From Myripristis murdjan (taxonomy: Eukaryota > Chordata > Actinopteri > Holocentriformes > Holocentridae), in the NCBI RefSeq assembly GCF_902150065.1, contig NC_043987.1, positions 20,862,987 through 20,926,986 on the forward strand: a DNA stretch of 64,000 bases. The letters are read 5' to 3'. Shown piece after piece: positions 9,601 to 21,100 of the stretch. Each line of letters starts with the position of its first letter. The first letter of the stretch is position 1. The translations under genes and the position numbers were made by a program. The notes beneath the pieces are model-generated. The model was given only the letters and a program-made list of their open reading frames with translations. It made no database searches and had not been told where the DNA came from.

Positions 9601-12600
9601 CGCTCCTCCTTCCTTAATGCGGGAAATACTTTAAAGTAGAAGTGTGCAGATCCAGCACAAATGGGGCTCAACTGCAGATAAATGCAAAACTCACAACAAA
9701 ATGGAAGTATTTGTGCACACTGTCTTGACTGACTGTAATGGTGACGCTATTGCCTGTGTAAATATACATATCTGTTATTTCTGCCTTTACAGAAGTCACT
9801 AGAAATGTTGCAGTAAACTTGTTTGAACCATTAATCTCATTGTGCTCATAGTCTACCACATTTTTTTGAAATAGGCTACTTGATATTGCACCCTAAAATG
9901 ATTTGAAACAGGTTTTCATTTTTTTGTATTGTAGCCTATTCTTACTATCATTCAAGACTGCAGACAATGAGCTTACAGAAACTGAACACTAGACTATTGT
10001 TATTTGAGTATTTGAGTAGCGGTGTAGTCTTTCAACTCTTGTTCGAACTTGAATCCAGACTGGCACAAGTGTCACATTAAACTATTGATCATCTTATCCA
10101 CAGAACAGTCTTAGCTTTTAGTTAATATCCTCCTCTTCTGATCCACAGTACAATAAAAAAAATAAATAAATTCTGACCGCTGAAGTTGTGTTTGTATATT
10201 CACAGGGTAGCAACTGATCACAACGAGGATAACACCACAGCCGTTTTGCGTGACTGGCTCGTCAAGGTGCAGAACATTTATCACTATGTGGAGTGGAGAC
10301 CGCAAGAGGAACCCAGGTCAGTCACTTTCTAATGTTACGGTGGAAATTTTGCTTTGTCACTGCACCTATGAGGTTGACTCACTGCCTGATGTTTGTACCC
10401 AAATGTCTCTTGCAGAGTTTATGAGGATGAGGATGGCCCAAAGCACTGGACAAACCTCCGATATGCACATGTTATGAAGCTTCGGCAAGTAGCACTGGAG
10501 TCAGCCCGAGAGATGTGGGCTGACTACTTCATGGTGTGTCCACTGGACTATTTCTTAAAGGCGCAAAAGAGGAAACAATAGCAGTAAAAGCTTTTCCATT
10601 TTAAGAATCGAGCCAGTGCTTCCACCCAAGGGACTCTCTGTAGAATGAAAGCAAAAGTAGGATAAGTACAAGGGTTCATTTCAAAGCACTGGCAAGTGTC
10701 ATTTAAGCTTCAGAAAGTGTGCTGAAAAATGACCCAGTTATTTTTCTGTCTCTTCTGGTTAAAGTGTGCCTGGTATAGTTCTTCCTCCAGATTCTTTCTT
10801 AAACTGCTACAAAGTTTGGCTCAGCATAAATTGTAGTTTAAAACACAGCTCTTCACTCATTTCTATTTGTATTCTGTAGCCTAACCCACATTGTCAAGTT
10901 TCAGCAGGGTATAATTTTGATCCAGAGTACTTCCAAAACTGAAATAATTTTGATCTAGAAATTATACCACTGTGTTTTGAAATACTGTCTGCCTTCTCCC
11001 TTGAAAACAGACTTTGGTCACTTACATGTAAATGAATAGTCACCTATGTTTTGACTTTGTACTTTTTTGGCCAATATAACCTCCATAAATTTAGCATTTG
11101 TTCTGAATACAGTCTAAATCAATTCATGGTGTCATACATACACAGTTTTCTGTTTACTAACAATTTACCCCTCCTTTTCTAGTTGGTGGACTGTGACAAC
11201 CTCCTCACCAATCCTGATGTGCTCTGGAAGCTAATAAGAGAGAATAAGACAGTTATTGCTCCAATGCTTGAATCTCGTGCAGCATATTCCAACTTTTGGT
11301 GTGGTATGACCTCCCAGGTACCGTTTTGAGTGTGCACGCATAAGCGTTTGGATGTTCGTGTTTGTTATGAAAGAGCTTGGTGGCTTTAATGAATGCTTTC
11401 ACGGCCTCACAGAGCTGAACTCCAAATTAACTTGGTTCTTTCAGGGTTACTATAAACGCACTCCTGCCTACATACCAATCAGGAAGCAGGTGCGTAAAGG
11501 TTGTTTTGCAGTGCCCATGGTCCACTCCACCTTCTTGATAGATCTCAGAAAAGAAGCATCCAGGCAGCTGGCCTTCCACCCCCCACACCAAGAGTATAGT
11601 TGGGCTTTTGATGACATCATTGTATTTGCCTTCTCTGCTCGCATGGCAGGTATTGTACAGTACCATGCAGAATCCACAATCTAGAGAACTGTACATTTGG
11701 CTTCTGACATTTTATCGTTGAAATTGTTGCTGCAAATTACATCTGCCTTTTGTTTTCTGCTTTGTGCAGATGTTCAAATGTTTGTATGTAACAAAGAGAC
11801 CTACGGTTACATCCCTGTGCCACTACGATCCCACAATACTTTGAAAGATGAAGCGGACAGCTTCTTGCATTCCCTGTTGGAGGTTAATGGTGGGTATGGC
11901 ATGTTTTCACACTGAGTGCTTGACAGTTGCGTCCAACTCTTTTTCACTGGCTTTGAGTTTTCATTCTGCTTTCCCCTGCTTTATCTAGTATTGGCTTTCA
12001 GCATGGGGTTCTATTTATCATTTATACCATTTCTGCATCCATCTTCCCTCTCAACGTGTAGTGCGAAATCCCCCAGTGGTGCCTTCCAAATACATACCTG
12101 TTCCTAGCAAACATCCAGACAAACTGGACTTTGATGAGGTGAGTAATGAGTGTTGTGAAGATGGCATCTGCAAAAATGGCCCTCTGCCTACTTCTGTGCT
12201 GAATGCTTCCCTCTCCTGTTAGAAATCTGGAATTACATTGACTGGCTTGTTTTTTGTTCACCATTTGTGCAGGTGTTCATGATAAACTTGCAGAGGCGTT
12301 CCGACCGCCGAGAACGCATGCTGAAGGCGCTGTATGAGCAGGAGATCGCTTGTAAGGTCATTGCAGCAGTGGATGGAAAGTAAGTATACCCTATTTAAAG
12401 AATCCCTCATCCTGTTTCATTACCCTTTATTCATATTCATTCTCTTTTGCTGTTTCAGAGCAATGAACATCAGCGAAATTCATAAAATGGGCATCCACAT
12501 GCTCCCTGGCTACAGTGACCCTTATCACGGCCGCCCACTGACTAAAGGAGAGTTGGGTTGCTTTCTTTCCCACTATAACATCTGGAAAGAGGTTAGCCAA

Positions 12601-14017
12601 AGAAGCCATGCTTAGGCACTGAGCAAATAAGAACCAGAACAGAAAATCTTTGAACCAGATGGATGGGTCGGGTCAGTGACTAATTTGTGTCTGGTCCTAG
12701 GTCGTGGAGCGCGGTCTGCACACCTCCCTGGTGATTGAAGATGACCTGCGTTTTGAGGTCTTCTTTAAACGTCGCTTGATGAACTTGATGACTGAAGTGG
12801 AGAGTGAGGGATTGGACTGGGACCTCATGTGAGTGTGTACTATTGCCACAAAGGGGATTTTTCTTTCACTGTAAGGACCAGTTGACCCAGACTACAGAAA
12901 AAAAGATTATTTCCCACTTACCCCATGTGCAGTCTCTCCATCCAAAGAGAATCTGTGTGATGTTTGCGAGATTTCCAGTCTGCCACAACTGCACATCATC
13001 CAGTATTCCAGTACATTGGGGCTGGATGGATATTATTTTGTGAGCTTAAACTGTCAAAAATTTACATTTCCTGTCAAAGAACATCAGCAACCTGTATTTA
13101 TCTGTCTCTAATTTGTAGTCACTAGTGGTGTATAGGTAGTTTTCCAGTATTCTTTGTCTGGAAATTGTTCACAACAAAACTCCTTGCCCCTGATGGCGTT
13201 GGAATGTGCCAGACTATCTGTATCATTGTTTTTGGACAGAGCTGTAGCTGTTGAGTTTTTCACATGTAAATTTTGGTTTAAGTTCCAGCAAAAAATACTT
13301 ATGCAGTTTCATTGTATTGGGGTGCCGAGATATGAGGAAAGATTGTGGGGAAGTGGACAGATTGTTTTTCGGGTGAAGTGTTCCTATAGTTTTCCTAGGT
13401 ATACAAATCCATAAACACTTCTTCCCTTTTTTCTTTCAGTTATATTGGTCGGAAGAGAATGCAGGTGGATCACCCTGAGAAAGCTGTACCTAATATACAC
13501 AACTTAGTGGAGGCAGACTACTCTTATTGGACACTAGGCTACATGATATCATTACAAGGTGCCATGAAGCTTTTGAAAGCAGAGCCACTAAAGAGGATCT
13601 TGCCAGTGGATGAATTTCTTCCCATCATGTACAATAAACACCCAGTGTAAGTGTACATATTTGTACCTCAGCTGATAGAACTAGGAAATATTTGTTTTCA
13701 GGAGTTTTGCCATTTTTTTTCTTGACATTATTTCCGCTTTGTCCCTCAGCTCCGATTACATGGAACAGTTTGAGACTAGGGACCTGAAGGCATTTTCTGC
13801 AGAGCCTCTTCTTGTGTACCCAACCCACTACACGGGTGACCCAGGCTACATCAGCGACACTGAGACCTCCACTGTGTGGGACAATGAGAAGGTCCGTACA
13901 GACTGGGACAGGGCGCGCTCAGGCAAGACTCGTGAGCAGGCTGAGATCAGCACAGAGGCCCAGAACTCAGACGTCCTCCAGTCCCCTTTGGACAGTACAG
14001 CACGGGATGAGCTATGA
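6616..14017 (+). CDS. colgalt1: procollagen galactosyltransferase 1 (GLT25D1)
   Basis: ER-lumen enzyme that transfers galactose from UDP-galactose to hydroxylysine of collagens and collagen-domain proteins. Twelve exons: 6616-6842, 10206-10316, 10416-10533, 11183-11317, 11445-11649, 11770-11889, 12062-12138, 12273-12379, 12459-12591, 12701-12828, 13440-13646 and 13750-14017. All junctions keep phase, giving 611 residues (human about 622). A hydrophobic signal peptide ([14 protein letters not shown]) precedes [13 protein letters not shown]. The first glycosyltransferase half has a DxD-type motif, LVDCDN (D155, D157); human has FVDADN. The second, GT25-type half starts near VFMINL at 332 and includes IEDDLRFE (424-426 acidic). 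The C-terminus is RDEL, an ER-retention signal. The product is intact and strongly human-like. Intron 1 (3.4 kb) holds a local tandem duplication. Confidence 0.97.
7323..8055. repeat. local tandem duplication, unit about 372 bp, two copies
   Basis: Copy 1 runs 7323-7694 and copy 2 7695 to about 8055. Both begin CTTCCTGGCTG(T/C)GGGT and share, in order, an ATCCATCC tract, GTGTTA(C/A)TCATCATAGC, CAGATCTGGTTTGAGCTGAC, ACAGGATGGATTCCCA and AAAACCTTAATCAG(A/G)AAATATATATA. Copy 2 has small indels and an A tract. Divergence is visible but modest. It lies in colgalt1 intron 1. No coding potential. Confidence 0.85.
8056..10205 (+). other. rest of colgalt1 intron 1, no feature recognised
   Basis: About 2.1 kb of unique-looking intronic DNA between the tandem duplication and exon 2. 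Short open frames on the minus strand (for example 8983-9258) lack splice context or recognisable protein similarity. I see nothing I can name. Confidence 0.4.
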
Positions 14018-15210
14018 GAGGGACTGGATGGGAGCTTTGAGAAGATTCACAGGAGCATAGGCACCCATAGTTTTTGAATTACCTGTTTAATTTCAGATTT
14101 TGTATCATCATGGCAATGTGATATGGGAGTTTGTGGGGGATTTAATTTATCCAGATGTGACAATTTAAAAAAGGGATCAGTTACAACTTACAACTGTATT
14201 TTATGTTGTGCTGTCCATTCTTAGTTTTAACTTCATAAAGGCACTAGACTTGCCATTTGGAATGGCATTTGCAGTACCCAACCTCTGTCTGTCATACAGA
14301 ATGGAACCTGCATATTAGCAGGTACAATAATTGGACTGTTACATTTCATTGTCTTGACTTGACAGTCCACTGCGAATTTCAATCATGTTCTGTTCCAATA
14401 GTCTATTGACTATGAATTGATTGTGGCTTTATTTCACTGAACAAAATCAAGACTGAACAACACAGTTCAACAATTTCTAACAAATTACTTTGTCATTCTA
14501 AATGTTTTTAGTTTCTGTTGTGGAAAGACCAAGAGGAGAAAAATCTGCATGTCTTCATTTTACTTTGATATTCATTATTTTCTCTTTTTAAACCTGAACA
14601 TGTCTTTTGCTTAACCGCCGACACTTGAGATGTTTGAAGAGCTGCTTTACCAAAGCAGCAAAGGGCACGAGTAATTACAGATCAGTTGCTGTCAACCCCT
14701 AATCATTGATTTACAGAGCTGCCTTATATAGCACTGCAGTTCGTGATTTTTTCCCTTTTCCCTTGCTGCCACTTTAGGTTAGTTCCCAGACTTAACGCCT
14801 CCAACCTGTCACTGATATGGTTATATGTGAAACCAACAACTGTAAATGCCTCACACTTTGTGGTTTGGGAGGAACATGATTATAAATGGCAATTACGTTC
14901 CCACAAGAGGTCCCTCTCGGCCGCATACAAACACTGTCAGTCTCTCGTTTCAGTCTTTTTAAGTTGGTAATATCTAAATTTGAGTGAGTTTAAAAAAAAA
15001 AAAGACCTCTGCAGAAGATACGATGTCAAGCTCAGATCCTGTGTTACAGTTTGAGCTCCTAAGAAGATGGACCTTCTAAAAAAAAATTCATTGGCATTGG
15101 CTGTTGATGCATTTATCAAGTGGGAGCTGTTGACCCTTGGATGGCTTGTGAAAAAAAAATTACTGGTGCATTGTGCCTTCAAGAAGAATAAAATATTTTG
15201 TTTTTAAGAA
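14018..15210 (+). other. colgalt1 3' UTR
   Basis: The sequence after the stop codon is AT-rich and non-coding up to a candidate polyadenylation signal at 15187-15192. The 3' end is inferred from that signal only. Confidence 0.5.
15187..15192 (+). terminator. colgalt1 polyadenylation signal
   Basis: AATAAA about 1.17 kb after the colgalt1 stop codon, followed by a T-rich and GT-containing stretch. It is a candidate; no transcript evidence is available here. Confidence 0.5.
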
Positions 15211-17792
15211 AAAATGTCAAGTTTTTAAGTATCTATTGTTATGCTGGCTACCATATTTCCTATCACAGACCACCTCAGATTGCTTTAAAGTACACAGAGC
15301 ATCTCAGAGGCTTTCTGATGCCAACATGTCAACACATTACAAAACTGGGATGGCGTCAGCTACCAGATGCTTAATTCGCAAAAGACTTACCTGTGTCAAC
15401 AGCCATGCAAGGTGTGGGGCAGGGGTCAGCAGAGGAGACTGCACATGGAAGTAGGCATTATCAGTTGTCTCCTCCTGGAGTAGTACAGTCTGCTTATCTT
15501 TCCTTCAACTTTTCTGTCTCGTATGTCTAATTATGTGGAGAAATAATGAAACGTGCCTATATATGGCTTGCCTTGACCACATTATCAAGTTATACGGTCG
15601 AAAATGTAGAAATAACGTTATCCAATCAATGACAAACTCATACATTGGCCAAGGTTTCAAAAATGAAGGTCAAAAAATTATTTGCCTCGGCTAGATTAAA
15701 AATTGGGTTATTTTTGGAGGTTTGCCATGGTAAATTGAGTGTATTATCTAAATACTTGTAAAATTGATAGTAAGTGGTGCAGTCACAGTTAGTCAACACA
15801 TGAAACAAACCATCTTGACTGAAAATCACTGCAGCTTATTAGCTGATTTCAGTTGCCACACCACACCACAGTAATTACTACATTATACATTATTACCTGC
15901 TCCCCTTCACTAATCTTTTATATTGTCTACTTTCAACACAGCAACAAACCAGAACTTATATATTCTATAATCCAGTGACATCATGGGCCTCTGCAAGATC
16001 AGTGTAGGACATCTAGTGGTCGGCGAAAACACTGCATCTTTAAATAACATAAAAACCCCCACCACAACGATGCCAAGTCTGTGCAAAACTTAATGCAGAC
16101 TTGTAAACTTTCATCTCATTAAACACAACAAGGTTGGCTTCCACAAAACTACCACCACAACTACAGTCAGTGCGTTTAATGAATAACTGCTGCAGTGCAC
16201 AAATGTCTAAGTCGTGAAAATAACACAGTTTATCTTCACCATAAAATTCTTAAGGTCAAGTTTATGGAGCTGTTTATCACAAGCAACTCTCCAACAGCTA
16301 CACATAACATTAAATTACTGTATGCTGTACAAACACCATTTTACAAGTGTACTATATAACATTTTGTATACACTACATGCTGTAAATACGAGTAAATCGT
16401 ATTCATATTACACGTACATCAGAGGGCTAAATATTAAGAATACAAACTTAAAGTAAAGCCTAGAGAAAATAGCTAAATTCGAAATGAAAAATATTTTGCA
16501 AATGTTACAGATGTAAATACTTGAGAAATACTGAAGACTGGCTACAGTTATTCAAGCATGCAACAGCACACATCAAACACATCTTATCTCCAATCATGAT
16601 GGCATTTAAATTTGAGTATAAAAAATGACCTGACCAGTAGTTTCTGAGGTTATTTATAGCCAGCCTGGTATTTTCCACCATCGGGTGACAGGATGTTGTC
16701 AAAGGCTGTAAACAAATGTAAAGTATTTCCAGTTCAAACGCACACAGATAGCAGTTGTGTAACCAGCACAGCCTAGGCTGATTTTCCTTTGTGTTGTCTG
16801 AGTCACCATCAAGGTGTCATCATTTTCACTGGTAAACCTCCATAACTACGTAAGAGAGTTTTAAGCTATTCAGTGAAAACCAGATGGAGGAAGTGGAGCA
16901 CAACGTGAGCATTTTCTGGTCAAAAGACTCAACACTGGAGATTATTGGTCTTGGACAACCATTCTCCACCACGTTTTTCTCAAAGCTGGAGTGAGGGCCC
17001 CCTTAGAGGTCCATAAAGGCTTGTAGGGATTCCTTGAACAAGATGGAATGGGATAATTTCACAGTTCTCTCTCCTAACTTTTTATTTTAATATCATTCAT
17101 TATTTTCCAAGTAAACACTCTTCGCATATTGGCAACATGCAGGACAAAACCCATTCCACATAATATAATACAGTTTTGAGACCTTGTTGATGATAATATA
17201 CCTTGAATCAAATTAATTGGATATAAAGGTTGTCTATTGTGCATTGAAACTGATTTCTGGTTAATTTATATATTCTAACGTATATTCTATCGTTGTCCAT
17301 TTCATTTTACTCAAAAGTTAAAGCCAACTCAAAACAAGGCAGCATGATCTATTAAAGCTATAATATAATGCACTGTCCAAACTGTTCACACTTTGATAGC
17401 AGTTATAACAAGACCCTGCAATTACACCTTTTTTTTTTTTACCTCAAAGAAAGCAGCATGAACACTGTGGCATCAGCACGCTGTCTATAGTGTGATAGTG
17501 TAGGTGTGGCCTCTGTGACAGTAAGACACACTTCCTCTTCCCTTGGTGGTGAAAACATATTGGCCAACTTCCACTCCACTAGAGGAAGATCATTTTGAGA
17601 ACAAGAAAGGGCAGCAACGCTAAGAGTTGCATGCCAGCCACCTTACAATAAGTGCAGCTCTGACATTGTGTACATATTTCCGTACACATTTGTTACTGTA
17701 TTTTTTTTGTGTGTGTGTGGTACTCTGACCTCAGTGCAGGTGATGTGCGAGTGGTGCTGGTAGGGCCTTGGTGGTGTAGTGACAAGGTAGAG
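15211..17792. other. colgalt1-gmip intergenic region
   Basis: About 2.6 kb of AT-rich DNA before the presumed first coding exon of gmip. Open frames here are short and unconvincing. Upstream gmip promoter elements and any noncoding first exon must lie in this interval, but I cannot point to them. A (TTTTTA)n tract at 17896-17940 follows exon 1. Confidence 0.4.
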
Positions 17793-17895
17793 ATGGAGGA
17801 AGATCAAGGTCAAGACAAGGACCCCTCCCAAGCCTCAGGTGAGCACCATGAGGATCTGAAATAGTTTGGGATGCATTTGATGAAGAATAGCCTTG

Positions 17896-17927
<32 letters not shown>

Positions 17928-18080
17928 ATTTATTTATTTCAATTTAGATACACTTTCCTCATGAAGTTGGTTCTTAAGAAAATGATTTAAAAGTGAATTG
18001 ACTCTTGATGATGTGTGTTGACTGGAGATTTACTAACTGCATATTGTGGGTATGCATTTATGTGCACCTTGTTGCTCACT

Positions 18081-18112
<32 letters not shown>

Positions 18113-21100
18113 ATCTTTGTGTTTGTGGTTCTGTGCTACATCCTCTTAGTCAGTGCAGGATTGGTTGTCTTCCTGAACTCTTCCTCCATTTTGACACATC
18201 TGACATTCGACACTTTTGACACACATTTAACAGGATATGACTGTCTTTAAACATTTTGAAAAGTAAAGACCACACTATCAGCTAAAAAGATCAGTAAGAT
18301 TAACATGAGCCGTACAGAAATTTAGCTATTCCTACGCATGTCCAGCATATTAACGTGTGATTTTATTTTGGAGACTACTAAGGCAGGTAGCATACGTGCA
18401 GGAAATGCATGTCTAAATCGAACATTTTGCACAATGCTTGTAAGGCCTTTTTCAGGTGACGCGAGTTTAATACTTGAGTGCAAAATTATTTCCAATCATT
18501 ATTATGATTACCAATGTGAAATAAGGTAGAAAAGAATCAGCCTGGCCTGAAAATGCTCAAGGTTTTGTCGTTTGCATTACGACTAAGGAGACTTTGGGTT
18601 CTAGCTGTGGAACATCTTTACCTGCCTGTCAGCTCTCGTTTTAACACCGAAACGCTGCTGATGTGAAAAACAAGGACTGTGTGTTCATCACAGAACATGA
18701 CACAAATTGCAAGCAGGATGTGGTTGACCAAAATGGGGCCGGTCTCTGAGAGAGAGAGAAAGAGAGATTGGTTTCCCTCAGTTGTTACATCTATTGTAAA
18801 TTAGCAATACTTTACCCCTATTGCTTACATGAATTTGAAACATTTTTGCAGCACACGCGGACGAGGTTTTGTCATCAAAATGCAGTACAGTTCCTTATTG
18901 TCTTGCAGTTTATGTCAGTGTTCACATGAAAGATTACTTTTTGCAAAAAGTTAAAGGAACTGCTCTCAGAGATCCCGGAATGAGCAGTGGGTTGCATTTC
19001 TTTTGCATACCTTCAACACGGGAATTTCTCAATACATCTCTTGTTTTCACACTTGTTTGACTTATTATAAACTACATTTATTTGATGCTGTAGCTTACCA
19101 GTAGAATAAGCTCCAATAGATTCCACATATTCTTGTTTGTCTTATCACTTAAAAAAACAGAAAGTAGTGGTAGTTTGACAGTAATGGCTCTACAATGACA
19201 AACATGTTTCCAGTCTCTATGATACTCTGAGAAGTCACCTGCCTCTCCAGTGAATGTTTGAGCATTTGTGCTTTCCAGGCCTTTTACACATGTACAACCC
19301 AAAGCTGTTTTTATTCCCCACAACTTTTACAGACCTGCTTTTGGCCATAAAGTTTACACACTTCTGTTTATAGGGAGTGAATGTGTTATTTTGAGGGAAA
19401 GTGTATGTGTGTGTGTGTGTTTGGGGGTGGGGATCTGCCTCGTGGTTTCAATATGACATAAAAAATAAAACAAACTCATTTCTTCATGTATTGCTTATCA
19501 ATTTGTCTCCTTCTCATTCCAGATGTGAAGAGGCTCTCGCAGAAATCTGACACCAAGCGATACAGTGAAATCTTACGAGACTTTGATAACTTTGAACTGT
19601 CCTTGTTCTGTCCGTAAGTATTTCACATAAAAATGGAGATGCAAAGTCCCTCGCCTGCCACTTGCATTTCATGCCTCTCCATTTAACTGTAGACAGTAAT
19701 TACAAAGAGGTCGTGAGATGTCATTCAAAAATGCGTTGTTTTGGCTGATAGTTGGATTAAACAAATGGGAGTTGCTTTAGGAGTTAATTTGTGCTGGATA
19801 GACCTATATGTTTATGGATGGATGGGATGATAAATGTGTTCAGCAGTTATAGTTCCACCATCTAACTTCTCCTCAAAGGACTCTCATGGTTTTTTTGTTG
19901 TTACATTTTGATTCCAAGACATGTATTTCAAATACACATGATACATTGTGTAAATAAGGCAGCTTCGGAGTTACTGTAAGGTTTATCTTTTCACTGTGAC
20001 AGAGCTAGGCTAATGACTCCCATAGACTTCAAGTCTTTATGCTAAGCTAACAGGAAAAGCTACCCATAGAAACAGGACCACTGGATGGACAGAGGTGAAA
20101 ATAGTATCAAACATCTTGTCTCAGTCTGAGCTAAGTCAGAGAAAGAGTATTTTGACCAAAACACTGGAGTATTCCTTTAAGGGAAGACTATGCGGTTGTA
20201 AATACTGATGATTGCCACTCAGCTCTAAAAATTATAAAACTTAGAAATGCTTCAGGAGCAACACTGGATTGACAGTTACATTAAATCTATGGGTTATCAG
20301 TCTTGGCATGAAGCTGAGAGGTTTAATCCTTCTGCAGCCTCATCCTTAACAGTAAACAAAGTGTTGTGCTCTCCCGCTGAAGACTGCATAGTCATCCTTT
20401 AAAGTCACATTGCCTCAAACACATAAACAAAAGCATGCAACGACAATGGAAGTGGCACATGAGTAACACAAAGACATGCAATTCAATTAAATTTAATTCA
20501 GCTAAATATGAAGAACATTTTTTTAAAGTATCTGACTGCCATAATAATCAGTTTAACAACACGTGAAGCCAGTGTGTTGCGTACATCCATCTGGCATGAA
20601 GACACAGAGCTGCAGTAAAATGTTTGTATATGCTTTATGCTCCTTCAAAATCCCCAGTTTTTTTGGGGGGGGGTATTGCTTTGTGACGATGTATGCATAC
20701 CGTCCTTATCCATTCTTTCTTGTATTTAGTTCTGTGGATGAGCTGTTGCCAGGCTCACAGTCCACCATCTCTGGAGAAACCACAGAGGCCACAGAGCAGC
20801 ACGATGTGTTGGTAAGGGATCAATACCTGCTAAATAGAGTGACATGATGCAATTATCAGTTATTTCTGCTTGTAAGCTTTGGATACACAATTTGTTAAGA
20901 CCCATTTTTAGGGTTTTTAGTGGGGTTATTCAGTGATGCCTTTATTGAATAAAGCTTTTTGTGTCTCCCAGCAGTGTGAAGATGCCTTTTGTTCGCCAGT
21001 GCGCCCTGATTCTGCAGAAATAAATGGAAATTTATCAGGTACAGCTGATGTGGGTGTGTCTGTTTGTGAAGCAATGAGTTAAAGAGATGCCTGTGCATTT

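Noticed and set aside
12840-13430. Possible dispersed repeat in colgalt1 intron 10
   Set aside because: Some strings (ATTATTTTGTGAGCTTAAACTG, CATTTCCTGTCAAAG) seem familiar from fish repeats, but I could not find ends, a second copy in the window or a family.
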